A DNA stretch of 14,874 nucleotides. Origin: UBA8514 sp050251415. Lineage in GTDB: Bacteria; Bacillota; Clostridia; Lachnospirales; Anaerotignaceae. Numbering within the stretch: the first letter of the stretch is position 1; every line of letters begins with the position of its first letter. A program made the translations under genes and the position numbers. This document shows positions 7,698 to 14,365 of the stretch, in pieces. The stretch is from the NCBI GenBank assembly GCA_050251415.1, contig JBFWMT010000061.1, positions 1-14,874 of the forward strand, read 5' to 3'. The notes beneath the pieces were generated by a model. It was not told the DNA's origin. It did not search any database and saw only the letters and a program-made list of their open reading frames with translations.

Positions 7698-8576
7698 ATG
7701 CAACAGCGTGATATGGCTTCAAAGGTTAAGGATGTTATATTTATGATTATTGGAACGATGTTTATTGCAGTGTCTATAACGGTGTTTTTTTCCCCAAATC
7801 AGGTAGTGGTTGGTGGGTTTTCGGGTATTGCTATCATAGTTAAAAACTTGACCATCGGTCTTTTTGATGGCGGTGTACCCCTATCTGTAACAAACCTTGT
7901 ACTAAACGTACCACTTTTTGTAGTAGCGTATTTTGTACTTGGCAAGTCCTATTTGGGAAAAACTGTTTTTGCAACTCTGTTTTTGTCTGTAGCGTTGGAA
8001 ATGACATCATTTTTACCAGTCTTTACAGGAGATTTGGCGCTTATTGCTATTTATGGTGGCATAGTGGATGGTATTGGCGTGGGCTTTGTGCTAAGGGCTA
8101 TGGCATCTACAGGCGGCGTAGACCTTCTGGCAATTATTATCCGCCGAAAGATTCGTTACATTTCGATATCTTCAATTTTATTTGTAATTAATGCGTTGAT
8201 TATTTCATTTGGTTTATTTGTGTTTGGTGCAGAAAAGGCAATGTATGCAATAATATCTATATTTATTTCATCTAAGTGCATAACAGCGGTGCTGGAGGGT
8301 CTTTCTTTTTCAAAGATGGCTTTTATTATATCTGAAGAAAGTGAGAAAATTGCAAAGGAAATTATGAAACAACATAACCGTGGAGTTACGGCTTTAAATG
8401 GAAGAGGAATGTATACTGGAAAAAGCAAAGATGTTCTTCTTTGTGTATTTACACAAAAAGATATAATAGGCATAAAGGAAATTGTGCGTAATGCTGACCC
8501 TAATGCATTTATTATACTTACTGACATTAAAGAAGTGATGGGTGAGGGGTTTAAGAAGCTTAATTGCGAGGACTAG
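7698..8576 (+). CDS. YitT-family membrane protein (DUF161 + DUF2179)
   Basis: A 292-residue membrane protein of the YitT/YvjA (UPF0750) family, whose molecular function is not established. Residues 11-205 hold about five to six hydrophobic helices, with family motifs V-V-G-G-F-S-G-I-A (37-45) and S-T-G-G-V-D-L-L-A (137-145). Residues 227-281 are the soluble DUF2179 domain, including R-G-V-T-A-L-N-G-R-G-M-Y-T-G (228-241), as usual for the family. ATG 7698 is chosen over the adjacent TTG 7695; GAGGGTG (7684-7690) is well placed for it. It follows tagA by 27 bases with no terminator between, so it is probably the last gene of the operon and is followed by a terminator-like hairpin. A yitT-type gene near ftsEX and a Ctp protease recalls the Bacillus yvjA-ftsEX-ctpB neighbourhood (from memory), so it may belong with the downstream division genes. 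Confidence 0.9.
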   Translation: MQQRDMASKVKDVIFMIIGTMFIAVSITVFFSPNQVVVGGFSGIAIIVKNLTIGLFDGGVPLSVTNLVLNVPLFVVAYFVLGKSYLGKTVFATLFLSVALEMTSFLPVFTGDLALIAIYGGIVDGIGVGFVLRAMASTGGVDLLAIIIRRKIRYISISSILFVINALIISFGLFVFGAEKAMYAIISIFISSKCITAVLEGLSFSKMAFIISEESEKIAKEIMKQHNRGVTALNGRGMYTGKSKDVLLCVFTQKDIIGIKEIVRNADPNAFIILTDIKEVMGEGFKKLNCED

Positions 8577-8612
8577 TATAAATAACATAATGATTTGGAT
8601 ATATTTCATAAT

Positions 8613-8674
8613 GGCATATTTAGTGTGCAGTAGTTATTGATTACTATTTAACATACAAAATATGCCGTTTTTTT
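8613..8674 (+). terminator. Terminator after the envelope operon
   Basis: GGCATATTT (8613-8621) pairs perfectly with AAATATGCC (8658-8666). After one unpaired A on each side, GTGTG (8623-8627) pairs with CATAC (8652-8656) with one G-T wobble. TTTTTTT follows at 8668-8674. The loop is long (about 24 bases) and holds a further TAGT/ACTA pairing. The stem is AT-rich, but the layout fits an intrinsic terminator for the operon ending with the YitT-family gene. Confidence 0.75.
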
Positions 8675-8705
8675 ATATAAAAAAATACGAATGAGAAAAA
8701 AAAAT

Positions 8706-8724
8706 AAAAAAATGTCATTTTTTT
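8706..8724. repeat. A/T-tract palindrome upstream of regulator promoter
   Basis: AAAAAAAT (8706-8713), GTC, then ATTTTTTT (8717-8724) form a perfect 8-bp inverted repeat with a 3-base centre. It lies about 20 bases upstream of the probable promoter region and may act as a curved, UP-like element. At such AT content chance is possible. Confidence 0.3.
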
Positions 8725-8745
8725 ATAGATTTTTATTTGATTTTT

Positions 8746-8754
8746 TGGTATTAT
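8746..8754 (+). promoter_or_regulatory. Probable extended -10 promoter of the CdaR/PucR regulator
   Basis: TGGTATTAT (8746-8754) fits the TGnTATAAT extended -10 form with one mismatch in the hexamer. The same 11 bases, TTTGGTATTAT, occur in front of the M50-like gene (14301-14311). No good -35 is seen at 16-18 bp, as is common for extended -10 promoters. It would give a 5' untranslated leader of about 120 bases. Confidence 0.4.
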
Positions 8755-8832
8755 CCTATAAAGCGGCTTTTTTGTATAGTAAAAATTTATATATACATTT
8801 TTTATGTAAATAATAATTGATGGTTATAAATT

Positions 8833-8863
8833 TTAACCAAAAGCCATAACTGTTAACCGAAAG
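8833..8863. repeat. 11-bp direct repeats, possible operator
   Basis: TTAACCAAAAG (8833-8843) and TTAACCGAAAG (8853-8863) match at 10 of 11 positions and start exactly 20 bp apart, about two helical turns. An inverted GGTTA at 8822-8826 faces the first copy's TAACC. The position, 21 bases before the regulator start codon and downstream of its probable promoter, suits autorepression. Inferred only. Confidence 0.35.
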
Positions 8864-8883
8864 GATTATTTAGGGGTGAGTTC

Positions 8884-9975
8884 ATGATTTCTAATCAAAT
8901 TTTACAAAGCACCATAGACGGACTTAAAAATATCACAAGAAAAGAACTTAGTGTAATTGAAAAAGAAGGCAAGGTTATTGCAACAACTGAAGAATCGATG
9001 AATGGCAAACAGGTTGACGACATTGAAAGCTTCATACTTTCTCCAGCAGAAAGTCAGCTTGTGCTTGGATATCAGTATTTTAAGGTTTACGATAACAGTT
9101 TGCCTGAATATGTGGTTCAGGTTAAGGGAGAGGATGAGGAAGGTTACAGAATAGGCAAAATTACTGCTTTCCAAATTCAAAGTCTTTTGGTTGCTTATAA
9201 GGAAAGATACGATAAGGATAATTTTATCAAAAATCTTCTTCTTGATAATTTGCTTTTGGTTGACATTTATAGCCGTGCTAAAAAGCTGCACATAGAAAAC
9301 AATGTAAAACGAATTGTTTATCTTGTTGAAACAAACATAGATAAGGATATGAACATTGTTGAAATGGTAAGAAATGTTTTCCCTTCAAAAACTAAGGATT
9401 TTGTAACTGCTGTTGACGAGCACTGCATTATACTTGTGAAGGAACTGCGTGAAAAAGAAACAATGGAGGATGTTGAAAAGATTGCAAAGCAGATTGTAGA
9501 TACCCTTAACAACGAAACAAGCAGTAAAGCGTTTATTTCTATAGGAACTGCTGTGGCAGACCTTAAAGATGTTTCACGCTCTTACAAAGAGGCAAAAATG
9601 GCTCTTGAGGTTGGAAGGATTTTTGACGGAGAGAAGTTTATTGTTAATTATGAACAGCTTGGTATAGGCCGTCTTATTTATCAGTTGCCACTACCGCTTT
9701 GCAGAATGTTTATTAAAGAGGTTCTTCACGGACTTACCATTGACGATTTTGACGAAGAAACCCTTGCCACTGTTGGCAAGTTCTTTGAAAATAATCTTAA
9801 TGTGTCCGAAACTTCAAGGCAGCTTTACATCCACAGAAATACTCTCGTTTACAGACTTGATAAGCTGCAGAAGATGACAGGGCTCGACCTTAGAAACTTC
9901 GACGATGCTATCATTTTCAAAATAACTCTTATGGTTAGCAAGTACATGCTTTACATGGAAAAAATGACCTACTAA
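8884..9975 (+). CDS. CdaR/PucR-family transcriptional regulator
   Basis: A 363-residue cytosolic regulator with the CdaR/PucR layout. Residues 1-130 resemble the sugar-diacid-recognition type N-terminal region (starts I-S-N-Q-I-L-Q-S-T-I-D). Residues about 140-255 form the degenerate GGDEF-like middle domain, including I-S-I-G-T-A-V-A-D-L-K-D-V-S-R-S-Y-K-E-A (218-237). Residues 296-352 are the PucR-type helix-turn-helix, with N-V-S-E-T-S-R-Q-L-Y-I-H-R-N-T-L-V-Y-R-L (306-325). The ATG follows AGGGGTGAG (8872-8880). CdaR-type proteins usually control uptake and use of sugar acids or purines, but no such genes are adjacent here; the neighbours are ftsEX and wall genes. There is no clear terminator before ftsE, so co-transcription is possible. 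The ligand is unknown. Confidence 0.85.
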   Translation: MISNQILQSTIDGLKNITRKELSVIEKEGKVIATTEESMNGKQVDDIESFILSPAESQLVLGYQYFKVYDNSLPEYVVQVKGEDEEGYRIGKITAFQIQSLLVAYKERYDKDNFIKNLLLDNLLLVDIYSRAKKLHIENNVKRIVYLVETNIDKDMNIVEMVRNVFPSKTKDFVTAVDEHCIILVKELREKETMEDVEKIAKQIVDTLNNETSSKAFISIGTAVADLKDVSRSYKEAKMALEVGRIFDGEKFIVNYEQLGIGRLIYQLPLPLCRMFIKEVLHGLTIDDFDEETLATVGKFFENNLNVSETSRQLYIHRNTLVYRLDKLQKMTGLDLRNFDDAIIFKITLMVSKYMLYMEKMTY

Positions 9976-10052
9976 TTTGGGAAACGTAATATCGTTTGGC
10001 ATTATTTAAAGTGGTGCGTAGGTTTAAGCAATAAAGCAATGCGAACTACCAA

Positions 10053-10068
10053 AGAAAGGAAGCTTTCT
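10053..10068 (+). promoter_or_regulatory. ftsE: Small hairpin over the ftsE ribosome binding site
   Basis: AGAAAG (10053-10058), GAAG loop, CTTTCT (10063-10068) form a perfect 6-bp hairpin ending one base before the ftsE ATG at 10070. The only purine-rich ribosome site, AAAGGAAG (10055-10062), lies in its left arm and loop, so folding could dampen ftsE translation. The stem is short and may be weak. Confidence 0.35.
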
Positions 10069-10069
10069 G

Positions 10070-10756
10070 ATGATTAAAGTAGAAAACGTAACAAAGGTAT
10101 ATCCCAACGGCTCGGAGGGCGTTAAGGATGTATCCATTCACATTGAAAAAGGTGAATTTGTATTTTTCATTGGTGCCAGTGGTTCTGGAAAATCTACACT
10201 TATTAAGCTGTTGATGAAGGAACTGAACCCAACAGACGGGCAGATAGTTATTAATAATATTAATACAACAAGAATGAGAAGAAACAAGATACCGTACCTT
10301 AGAAGAAATTTGGGGATAGTATTTCAGGATTTCAGGCTTTTGCCAGCAAAAACCGTTTATGAAAATGTGGCTTTTGCCATGCAGGTTATAGAAAGCCCAA
10401 CTAGCCAAATTAGAAGAAATATACCTACAGTGCTCTCACTTGTGGGGCTTCAAAATAAAGCTAAAGCGTACCCAAATCAGCTTTCTGGTGGAGAACAGCA
10501 AAGAACTGCCCTTGCAAGAGCTATTGTAAATAATCCGCCCATACTAATTGCTGATGAGCCTACAGGAAATCTTGACCCAGATACAGCGTGGGACATTATG
10601 TGCCTGCTAGACGAAATAAATAAGCGTGGTACAACGGTGGTTGTTGCAACACATGCAAAGGATATTGTAGACATGATGCAAAAAAGAGTTGTTACCCTTA
10701 AGGGAGGGCATATTATAAGAGATGTAAGAAAAGGTGGTTACAGCGATGAGGCCTAG
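10070..10756 (+). CDS. ftsE: Cell division ATP-binding protein FtsE
   Basis: A 228-residue ABC-type ATPase that partners FtsX at the membrane; ATP hydrolysis is transmitted through FtsX to activate peptidoglycan hydrolases at division or elongation sites. All nucleotide-binding elements are present: Walker A G-A-S-G-S-G-K-S-T (35-43), Q-loop V-F-Q-D (84-87), followed by F-R-L-L-P typical of FtsE, signature L-S-G-G-E-Q-Q-R (138-145), Walker B I-L-I-A-D-E-P-T-G-N-L-D (158-169) and H-loop His195. Length is normal. The stop overlaps the start of ftsX by 11 bases, so the pair is translationally coupled. The gap from the regulator gene is 94 bases and contains only a weak AAACG/CGTTT inverted repeat (9982-9997) and no convincing promoter. 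Confidence 0.97.
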   Translation: MIKVENVTKVYPNGSEGVKDVSIHIEKGEFVFFIGASGSGKSTLIKLLMKELNPTDGQIVINNINTTRMRRNKIPYLRRNLGIVFQDFRLLPAKTVYENVAFAMQVIESPTSQIRRNIPTVLSLVGLQNKAKAYPNQLSGGEQQRTALARAIVNNPPILIADEPTGNLDPDTAWDIMCLLDEINKRGTTVVVATHAKDIVDMMQKRVVTLKGGHIIRDVRKGGYSDEA

Positions 10757-11645
10757 TTCAATCAGATACTATTTTAAAGAAGGCTTTACGGGGCTTTTAA
10801 AAAACAGACTGATGACCGTGGCATCTATTGCTACTGTTGCGGCCTGTATATTTATAATTGCTTTATCCTGTTGCCTTATTGGAAATTTATCCTCTGTTTT
10901 GGACCAGATTGAGGATACAATTGGTGTTGCGGTATTTTTAGATGACGATTTGGATTCTGAACAAATTAATAAAATAAGTGATGAATTAAAAGCGATACCC
11001 CACGTTACAATGGTTACATATATCTCACCGGATGAGGCTCTTGACGGCCTTAAAGAAGAGTGGGAGGCAGATGAAATTTTGGATGGGCTTGATGGAGAGA
11101 ATAACCCTCTTTCTCATTCTTTTGAAGTAGCACTTGAGGGAATAGAGTACCAAACGGATGTGCTTAAAGGCATTGAAGGTGTGGCAGGCATACGAAATGT
11201 GCGCCATGCTCAAACAGAGACTGAAATACTGCTTAAGCTGAACAAAGTTTTTAGCATTGTTGGTATAGCCGTTGTTGCAGTGCTTGCCATTATTTCAGTG
11301 GTTATTATTATGAATACAATTAAAATTTCTGTGTATACAAGACGTACTGAAATTAATATTATGAAATTTGTTGGCGCAACAGACTGGTTTATAAGATGGC
11401 CGTTTATTATAGAGGGTGTGCTTATAGGCTTGTTGGGTGCGTCTATACCAATGGCTGTTTCGTGGCCACTATATACAAAGATAGTTCAGCTTATATATCA
11501 ATACTTCCCTGTTATACAGAACATTGCAACATTACTTGATGGTTACGTTATATTCTCTAAACTTATACCGATTTCACTTATTGTTGGTGCTTTGCTTGGT
11601 ATGTTTGGAAGTGTATCTTCTATACGTAAGCATTTAAGAGTGTAG
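10746..11645 (+). CDS. ftsX: Cell division permease-like protein FtsX
   Basis: A 299-residue membrane protein that forms the FtsEX complex and passes the ATPase signal to an extracellular hydrolase. It has a cytosolic N-terminus with Y-Y-F-K-E-G-F-T-G-L-L-K-N-R-L-M (8-23), the first helix (about 25-46), a large extracytoplasmic domain (about 50-165), then three helices (about 169-190, 220-240, 272-292). Between helices 2 and 3 is the family segment R-R-T-E-I-N-I-M-K-F-V-G-A-T-D-W-F-I-R-W-P-F (199-220). ATG 10746 is chosen over the in-frame GTG 10734, because AAAGGTGG (10730-10737) is correctly spaced for it and the resulting N-terminus fits the family. The next gene, a secreted M23 hydrolase, follows after 11 bases and is the likely partner. 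Confidence 0.96.
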   Translation: MRPSSIRYYFKEGFTGLLKNRLMTVASIATVAACIFIIALSCCLIGNLSSVLDQIEDTIGVAVFLDDDLDSEQINKISDELKAIPHVTMVTYISPDEALDGLKEEWEADEILDGLDGENNPLSHSFEVALEGIEYQTDVLKGIEGVAGIRNVRHAQTETEILLKLNKVFSIVGIAVVAVLAIISVVIIMNTIKISVYTRRTEINIMKFVGATDWFIRWPFIIEGVLIGLLGASIPMAVSWPLYTKIVQLIYQYFPVIQNIATLLDGYVIFSKLIPISLIVGALLGMFGSVSSIRKHLRV

Positions 11646-11656
11646 GGGGGAAGAGA

Positions 11657-12829
11657 ATGAGAAGATTAACAGCAATTATTCTGACATTTTTAATTGCTTT
11701 TTCTGCCTATACAGCTGTTACACCCGAAAATATTGCCTATGGCAAAACTCTTTCGCAGTTACAAGCAGAACAAAAAGCACTGAAACAAAAACAGGAATCA
11801 GCTAAGTCTGCACTAGCATCAGCCAAAGATAACAAAGAAAAGATGACAGCTGAGATTGAGGAACTGGACTCTCAGTTAGAGATTGCGCAAAATGAGCTTG
11901 AACTTGTTGAGGCACAGCTGGATGATACTGAAACTAAGCTTGGCGAGGCAGAAGTTGAACTTGCAGCGGCAAGCGAGGCAAGTGCACAACAGCTAGATAT
12001 CTTTAGCAAGAGAGTTAAATATATTTATGAAAATGGCTCTGTAGGATACCTTAAGGTGTTATTTAAGAGCAAAAATATAAGCGATTTTCTTACAAGGATG
12101 CAGTATGTTAATGATATCATGACATATGACAACGAAACCTTGGACAGGCTTAAAAAATTTGAGACTATAAAGAAAACAAAGACTGAAGAAATTACGGAAG
12201 AAAAAGCGTCCATTGAAATTTTGGTGGCAGACCAACAGGTGAAAAATGCTTCACTTTCAACAAAGATTAGCGAAAAAGAAGCTTTGTACAAAAAGTATCA
12301 GCAAGATGAGGCTACTTACGAAGATGTTATTGCAAGTACGGAAGAAGCTAGCAACGAGGTACAAAGGCTTATTAATTCGGCAGTTGCAACTCAAGATAGA
12401 AATGGTTCATCGTCCTTTACGGCAAACTACACTGGTGGACAGTTACAGTGGCCTGTACCGGGCAGAAGTTACATATCCAGCGGTTACGGAAACCGTGCAA
12501 AGCCTATAGGCAGTGGTTACGAATTCCACACAGGTTATGATATACCTGCGGCATATGGCTCCAATATTGTTGCAGCAGAGGCAGGCACAGTTATTACAGC
12601 CAGCTATGTGCGTGGATATGGATACACTGTAATTATTAACCACGGAAACGGCCTTACAACGCTTTACGGGCACAATTCCAGCCTTGTGGTAAGCGTGGGA
12701 CAGACGGTAACACGTGGTCAGGTAATTGCAAAGGCAGGAAGTACGGGTAACTCCACAGGAAATCACTGTCACTTTGAAGTGAGAGTTAATGGCTCACATG
12801 TTAGCCCTAAGGGATATTTGGGAGTTTAG
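11657..12829 (+). CDS. Secreted coiled-coil M23 (LytM) peptidoglycan hydrolase, likely FtsEX partner
   Basis: A 390-residue exported zinc endopeptidase expected to cut peptide cross-links in peptidoglycan. The N-terminus has basic M-R-R then a hydrophobic stretch (5-22), a signal peptide or anchor. Residues 30-240 form a long coiled coil in two halves, with Y-I-Y-E-N-G-S-V-G-Y-L-K-V-L-F (123-137) between them, as in PcsB/EnvC-type FtsEX partners. A Ser/Asn/Gly linker (245-262) leads to the LytM domain (264-390). Catalytic residues are complete: H291 and D295 (HxxxD), H339, and H370-x-H372. An active enzyme is therefore predicted, unlike EnvC, which is itself a degenerate activator. The start follows GGGGGGAAGAG (11645-11655). 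Its adjacency to ftsX is the main evidence for FtsEX control. A perfect inverted repeat follows the stop. Confidence 0.92.
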   Translation: MRRLTAIILTFLIAFSAYTAVTPENIAYGKTLSQLQAEQKALKQKQESAKSALASAKDNKEKMTAEIEELDSQLEIAQNELELVEAQLDDTETKLGEAEVELAAASEASAQQLDIFSKRVKYIYENGSVGYLKVLFKSKNISDFLTRMQYVNDIMTYDNETLDRLKKFETIKKTKTEEITEEKASIEILVADQQVKNASLSTKISEKEALYKKYQQDEATYEDVIASTEEASNEVQRLINSAVATQDRNGSSSFTANYTGGQLQWPVPGRSYISSGYGNRAKPIGSGYEFHTGYDIPAAYGSNIVAAEAGTVITASYVRGYGYTVIINHGNGLTTLYGHNSSLVVSVGQTVTRGQVIAKAGSTGNSTGNHCHFEVRVNGSHVSPKGYLGV

Positions 12830-12836
12830 TATGAGA

Positions 12837-12906
12837 AATAAAGACCTTGAGAATGATAAGTTGTCTGTCAAGTAGTGAAGGCATACTTAAGCTCAAGGTC
12901 TTTATT
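12837..12906 (+). terminator. Perfect 15-bp inverted repeat, probable terminator
   Basis: AATAAAGACCTTGAG (12837-12851) pairs perfectly with CTCAAGGTCTTTATT (12892-12906), 8 bases after the M23 gene stop. The right arm ends in a T-rich TTTATTGTT, suiting an intrinsic terminator that could work in both directions. The 40-base loop is unusually long and can form an inner TAAGT/ACTTA stem (12857-12861 with 12885-12889). A structured RNA or remnant of a small mobile repeat is the alternative. Confidence 0.6.
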
Positions 12907-12918
12907 GTTCACAAAAAC

Positions 12919-12949
12919 TTAAACAAATTTGTAGATTATGGTGTATACT
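12919..12949 (+). promoter_or_regulatory. Possible promoter of the S41 protease gene
   Basis: TATACT (12944-12949) is a good -10 hexamer, placed after the hairpin and 55 bases before the start codon. The -35 is poor: TTAAAC (12919-12924) at 19 bp is the best found. An AGGAG at 12956-12960 has no start codon near it and is ignored. Confidence 0.35.
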
Positions 12950-13004
12950 AAATTTAGGAGAAAGTTAATACAATAATAGTATCATCATTTAAGGAGCGGG
13001 AACA

Positions 13005-14186
13005 ATGAATAGAAAGACTTTTTTTAGCGGCGTTGCCATTGGAGTTGCGGCTTCTGTTATGTCGTTTGTATTACTTAACACTGCAGCAGTTGCAATAGGT
13101 GCAAAAACCAAGCAGGATTTTTCGGTGGATGACAAAATAGACTACATATCACAGTTGCTTAATAGCCATTATGTTGAGGATGTAGATAACAATGCACTTA
13201 TGGACGGAATATACTATGGCATGGTTGATAGCATAGGAGACCCCTATACCACATATCTTTCTGCTGAACAAGTTAAAAGTTTTATGGAAAGCACTGAGGG
13301 TTCGTTTTACGGTATTGGTGTAAACGTAATTACTAACAAAGAAGATGGGTCGTTGACAGTTATTTCACCTATTGCAGGCACACCAGCGGAATCAGCGGGA
13401 ATACTTCCAGGGGATGTTATAAAAAAGGTTAACGAAACACCTATAAGTGGGATGGACAGTACAGAAGCTATAGCAATGATAAAAGGCGCTAATGGTACAG
13501 AAGTTAAAATAACAGTGTATCGTGAAAGCGAGGACAAGGAAATTGAATTTAACATTGTTAGAAATGCTATAGATGTGCCATCTGTTGCTGGAGAAATGCT
13601 GCAGGACGATATAGCGTATATAAGGTTAAGTGGTTTTAAGAATAACACCTATGAACAGTTTGTTAAAGAATATGACGAGTTAATGAGTAAAGGTGCCAAA
13701 GGACTTGTTTTAGATGTGCGTGACAACCCGGGCGGTGTACTTAATGTTGTAGAAAAAATAGCTGACAAACTTGTTGGAGAGGGAACTCTTGTTTATACAA
13801 TAGATAAAAAAGGTGAGAGAGTTGATTATACTTCGGATGCAGAGAGCGTAAATGTTCCCCTTTGTATACTAGTTAACGGCAATAGTGCAAGTGCATCGGA
13901 AATTTTGGCCGGAGCAGTACAGGATACAGGAACAGGAACTCTTGTTGGTACTCAAACTTTTGGTAAGGGACTTGTGCAAAATCTTTATTCTGTGCCTGAC
14001 GGTTCTGCAGTGAAAGTAACAATACAGAAATATTACACACCACGTGGTGTTTGCATTCAAGGGGAGGGAATTGCCCCTGACTATGTTGTTGAACTTCCAG
14101 AAGAACTGAAAAATGCACTTGTAATTACTCATGATGAGGATACACAGTTGCAAAAGGCAATTGAAGTAGTAAATGGTGAAAAATAA
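13005..14186 (+). CDS. S41 C-terminal processing protease (CtpA/CtpB-like)
   Basis: A 393-residue membrane-anchored serine protease acting outside the membrane on exposed C-termini of substrate proteins. It has an N-terminal helix (about 7-31), an N-terminal helical region with the substrate-entry motif D-S-I-G-D-P-Y-T-T-Y-L (75-85), a PDZ domain (about 101-185, with Y-G-I-G-V and G-I-L-P-G-D-V-I) and the protease core. The catalytic triad is S296 in N-S-A-S-A-S-E (293-299), K321 in F-G-K-G (319-322) and Q325. The 25- and 4-residue spacings equal those of Bacillus CtpB (S309, K334, Q338). No C-terminal peptidoglycan-binding domain is present. The ATG follows AAGGAG (12991-12996). Neighbouring FtsEX and M23 suggest it may process wall hydrolases, which is inference; CtpB-like sporulation signalling is another option. 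Confidence 0.94.
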   Translation: MNRKTFFSGVAIGVAASVMSFVLLNTAAVAIGAKTKQDFSVDDKIDYISQLLNSHYVEDVDNNALMDGIYYGMVDSIGDPYTTYLSAEQVKSFMESTEGSFYGIGVNVITNKEDGSLTVISPIAGTPAESAGILPGDVIKKVNETPISGMDSTEAIAMIKGANGTEVKITVYRESEDKEIEFNIVRNAIDVPSVAGEMLQDDIAYIRLSGFKNNTYEQFVKEYDELMSKGAKGLVLDVRDNPGGVLNVVEKIADKLVGEGTLVYTIDKKGERVDYTSDAESVNVPLCILVNGNSASASEILAGAVQDTGTGTLVGTQTFGKGLVQNLYSVPDGSAVKVTIQKYYTPRGVCIQGEGIAPDYVVELPEELKNALVITHDEDTQLQKAIEVVNGEK

Positions 14187-14192
14187 CAAAAT

Positions 14193-14226
14193 AAAAGGCA
14201 GAGGATTTCATAAACCTCTGCCTTTT
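14193..14226 (+). terminator. Intrinsic terminator after the S41 protease gene
   Basis: AAAAGGCAGAGG (14193-14204) pairs perfectly over 12 bp with CCTCTGCCTTTT (14215-14226), leaving a 10-base loop that can add three more TTT/AAA pairs. The A-run before and T-run after the GC core give a strong terminator, possibly working in both directions. Confidence 0.92.
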
Positions 14227-14284
14227 AATTGCGTATGATTAGAAAGCAAAAAGAAAAACTATTATTAATAAGCAGTTACTTATA

Positions 14285-14314
14285 GACTTGCATTTGAAAA
14301 TTTGGTATTATAAT
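14285..14314 (+). promoter_or_regulatory. Promoter of the M50-like gene
   Basis: A perfect TATAAT -10 lies at 14309-14314. The overlapping TGGTATTAT (14303-14311) is an alternative extended -10 and is identical to the one before the CdaR/PucR regulator. Candidate -35 elements (GACTTG 14285-14290 at 18 bp, TTGCAT 14288-14293 at 15 bp) are weak. The site sits between the terminator and the gene, 51 bases upstream of the start. Confidence 0.55.
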
Positions 14315-14365
14315 GTAGTTATGGTTTAATTAACACAAAATAATTTAATTCTGAAAGGAAACCTT

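Larger units (their letters stand above)
8577..8883. other. AT-rich 307-base intergenic region
   Basis: No gene is supported here. In order it holds a two-part hairpin with a T-run (8613-8674), an A/T-rich palindrome (8706-8724), an extended -10-like site (8746-8754), an untranslated stretch with 11-bp direct repeats (8833-8863), and the ribosome site AGGGGTGAG (8872-8880) for the regulator gene. Long A- and T-runs between 8670 and 8750 would give curved DNA. Confidence 0.7.

Noticed and set aside
9982..9997. AAACG/CGTTT inverted repeat after the regulator gene
   Set aside because: A 5-bp stem with no T-run is too weak to call a terminator, and the flanking sequence gives no convincing promoter.
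10734..10736. GTG start for ftsX
   Set aside because: It lies inside the ribosome site that serves ATG 10746, and the ATG gives the usual FtsX N-terminus.
14235..14285. 16-codon frame after the S41 terminator
   Set aside because: It has no ribosome site and lies in the gap between a terminator and a promoter; likely chance.
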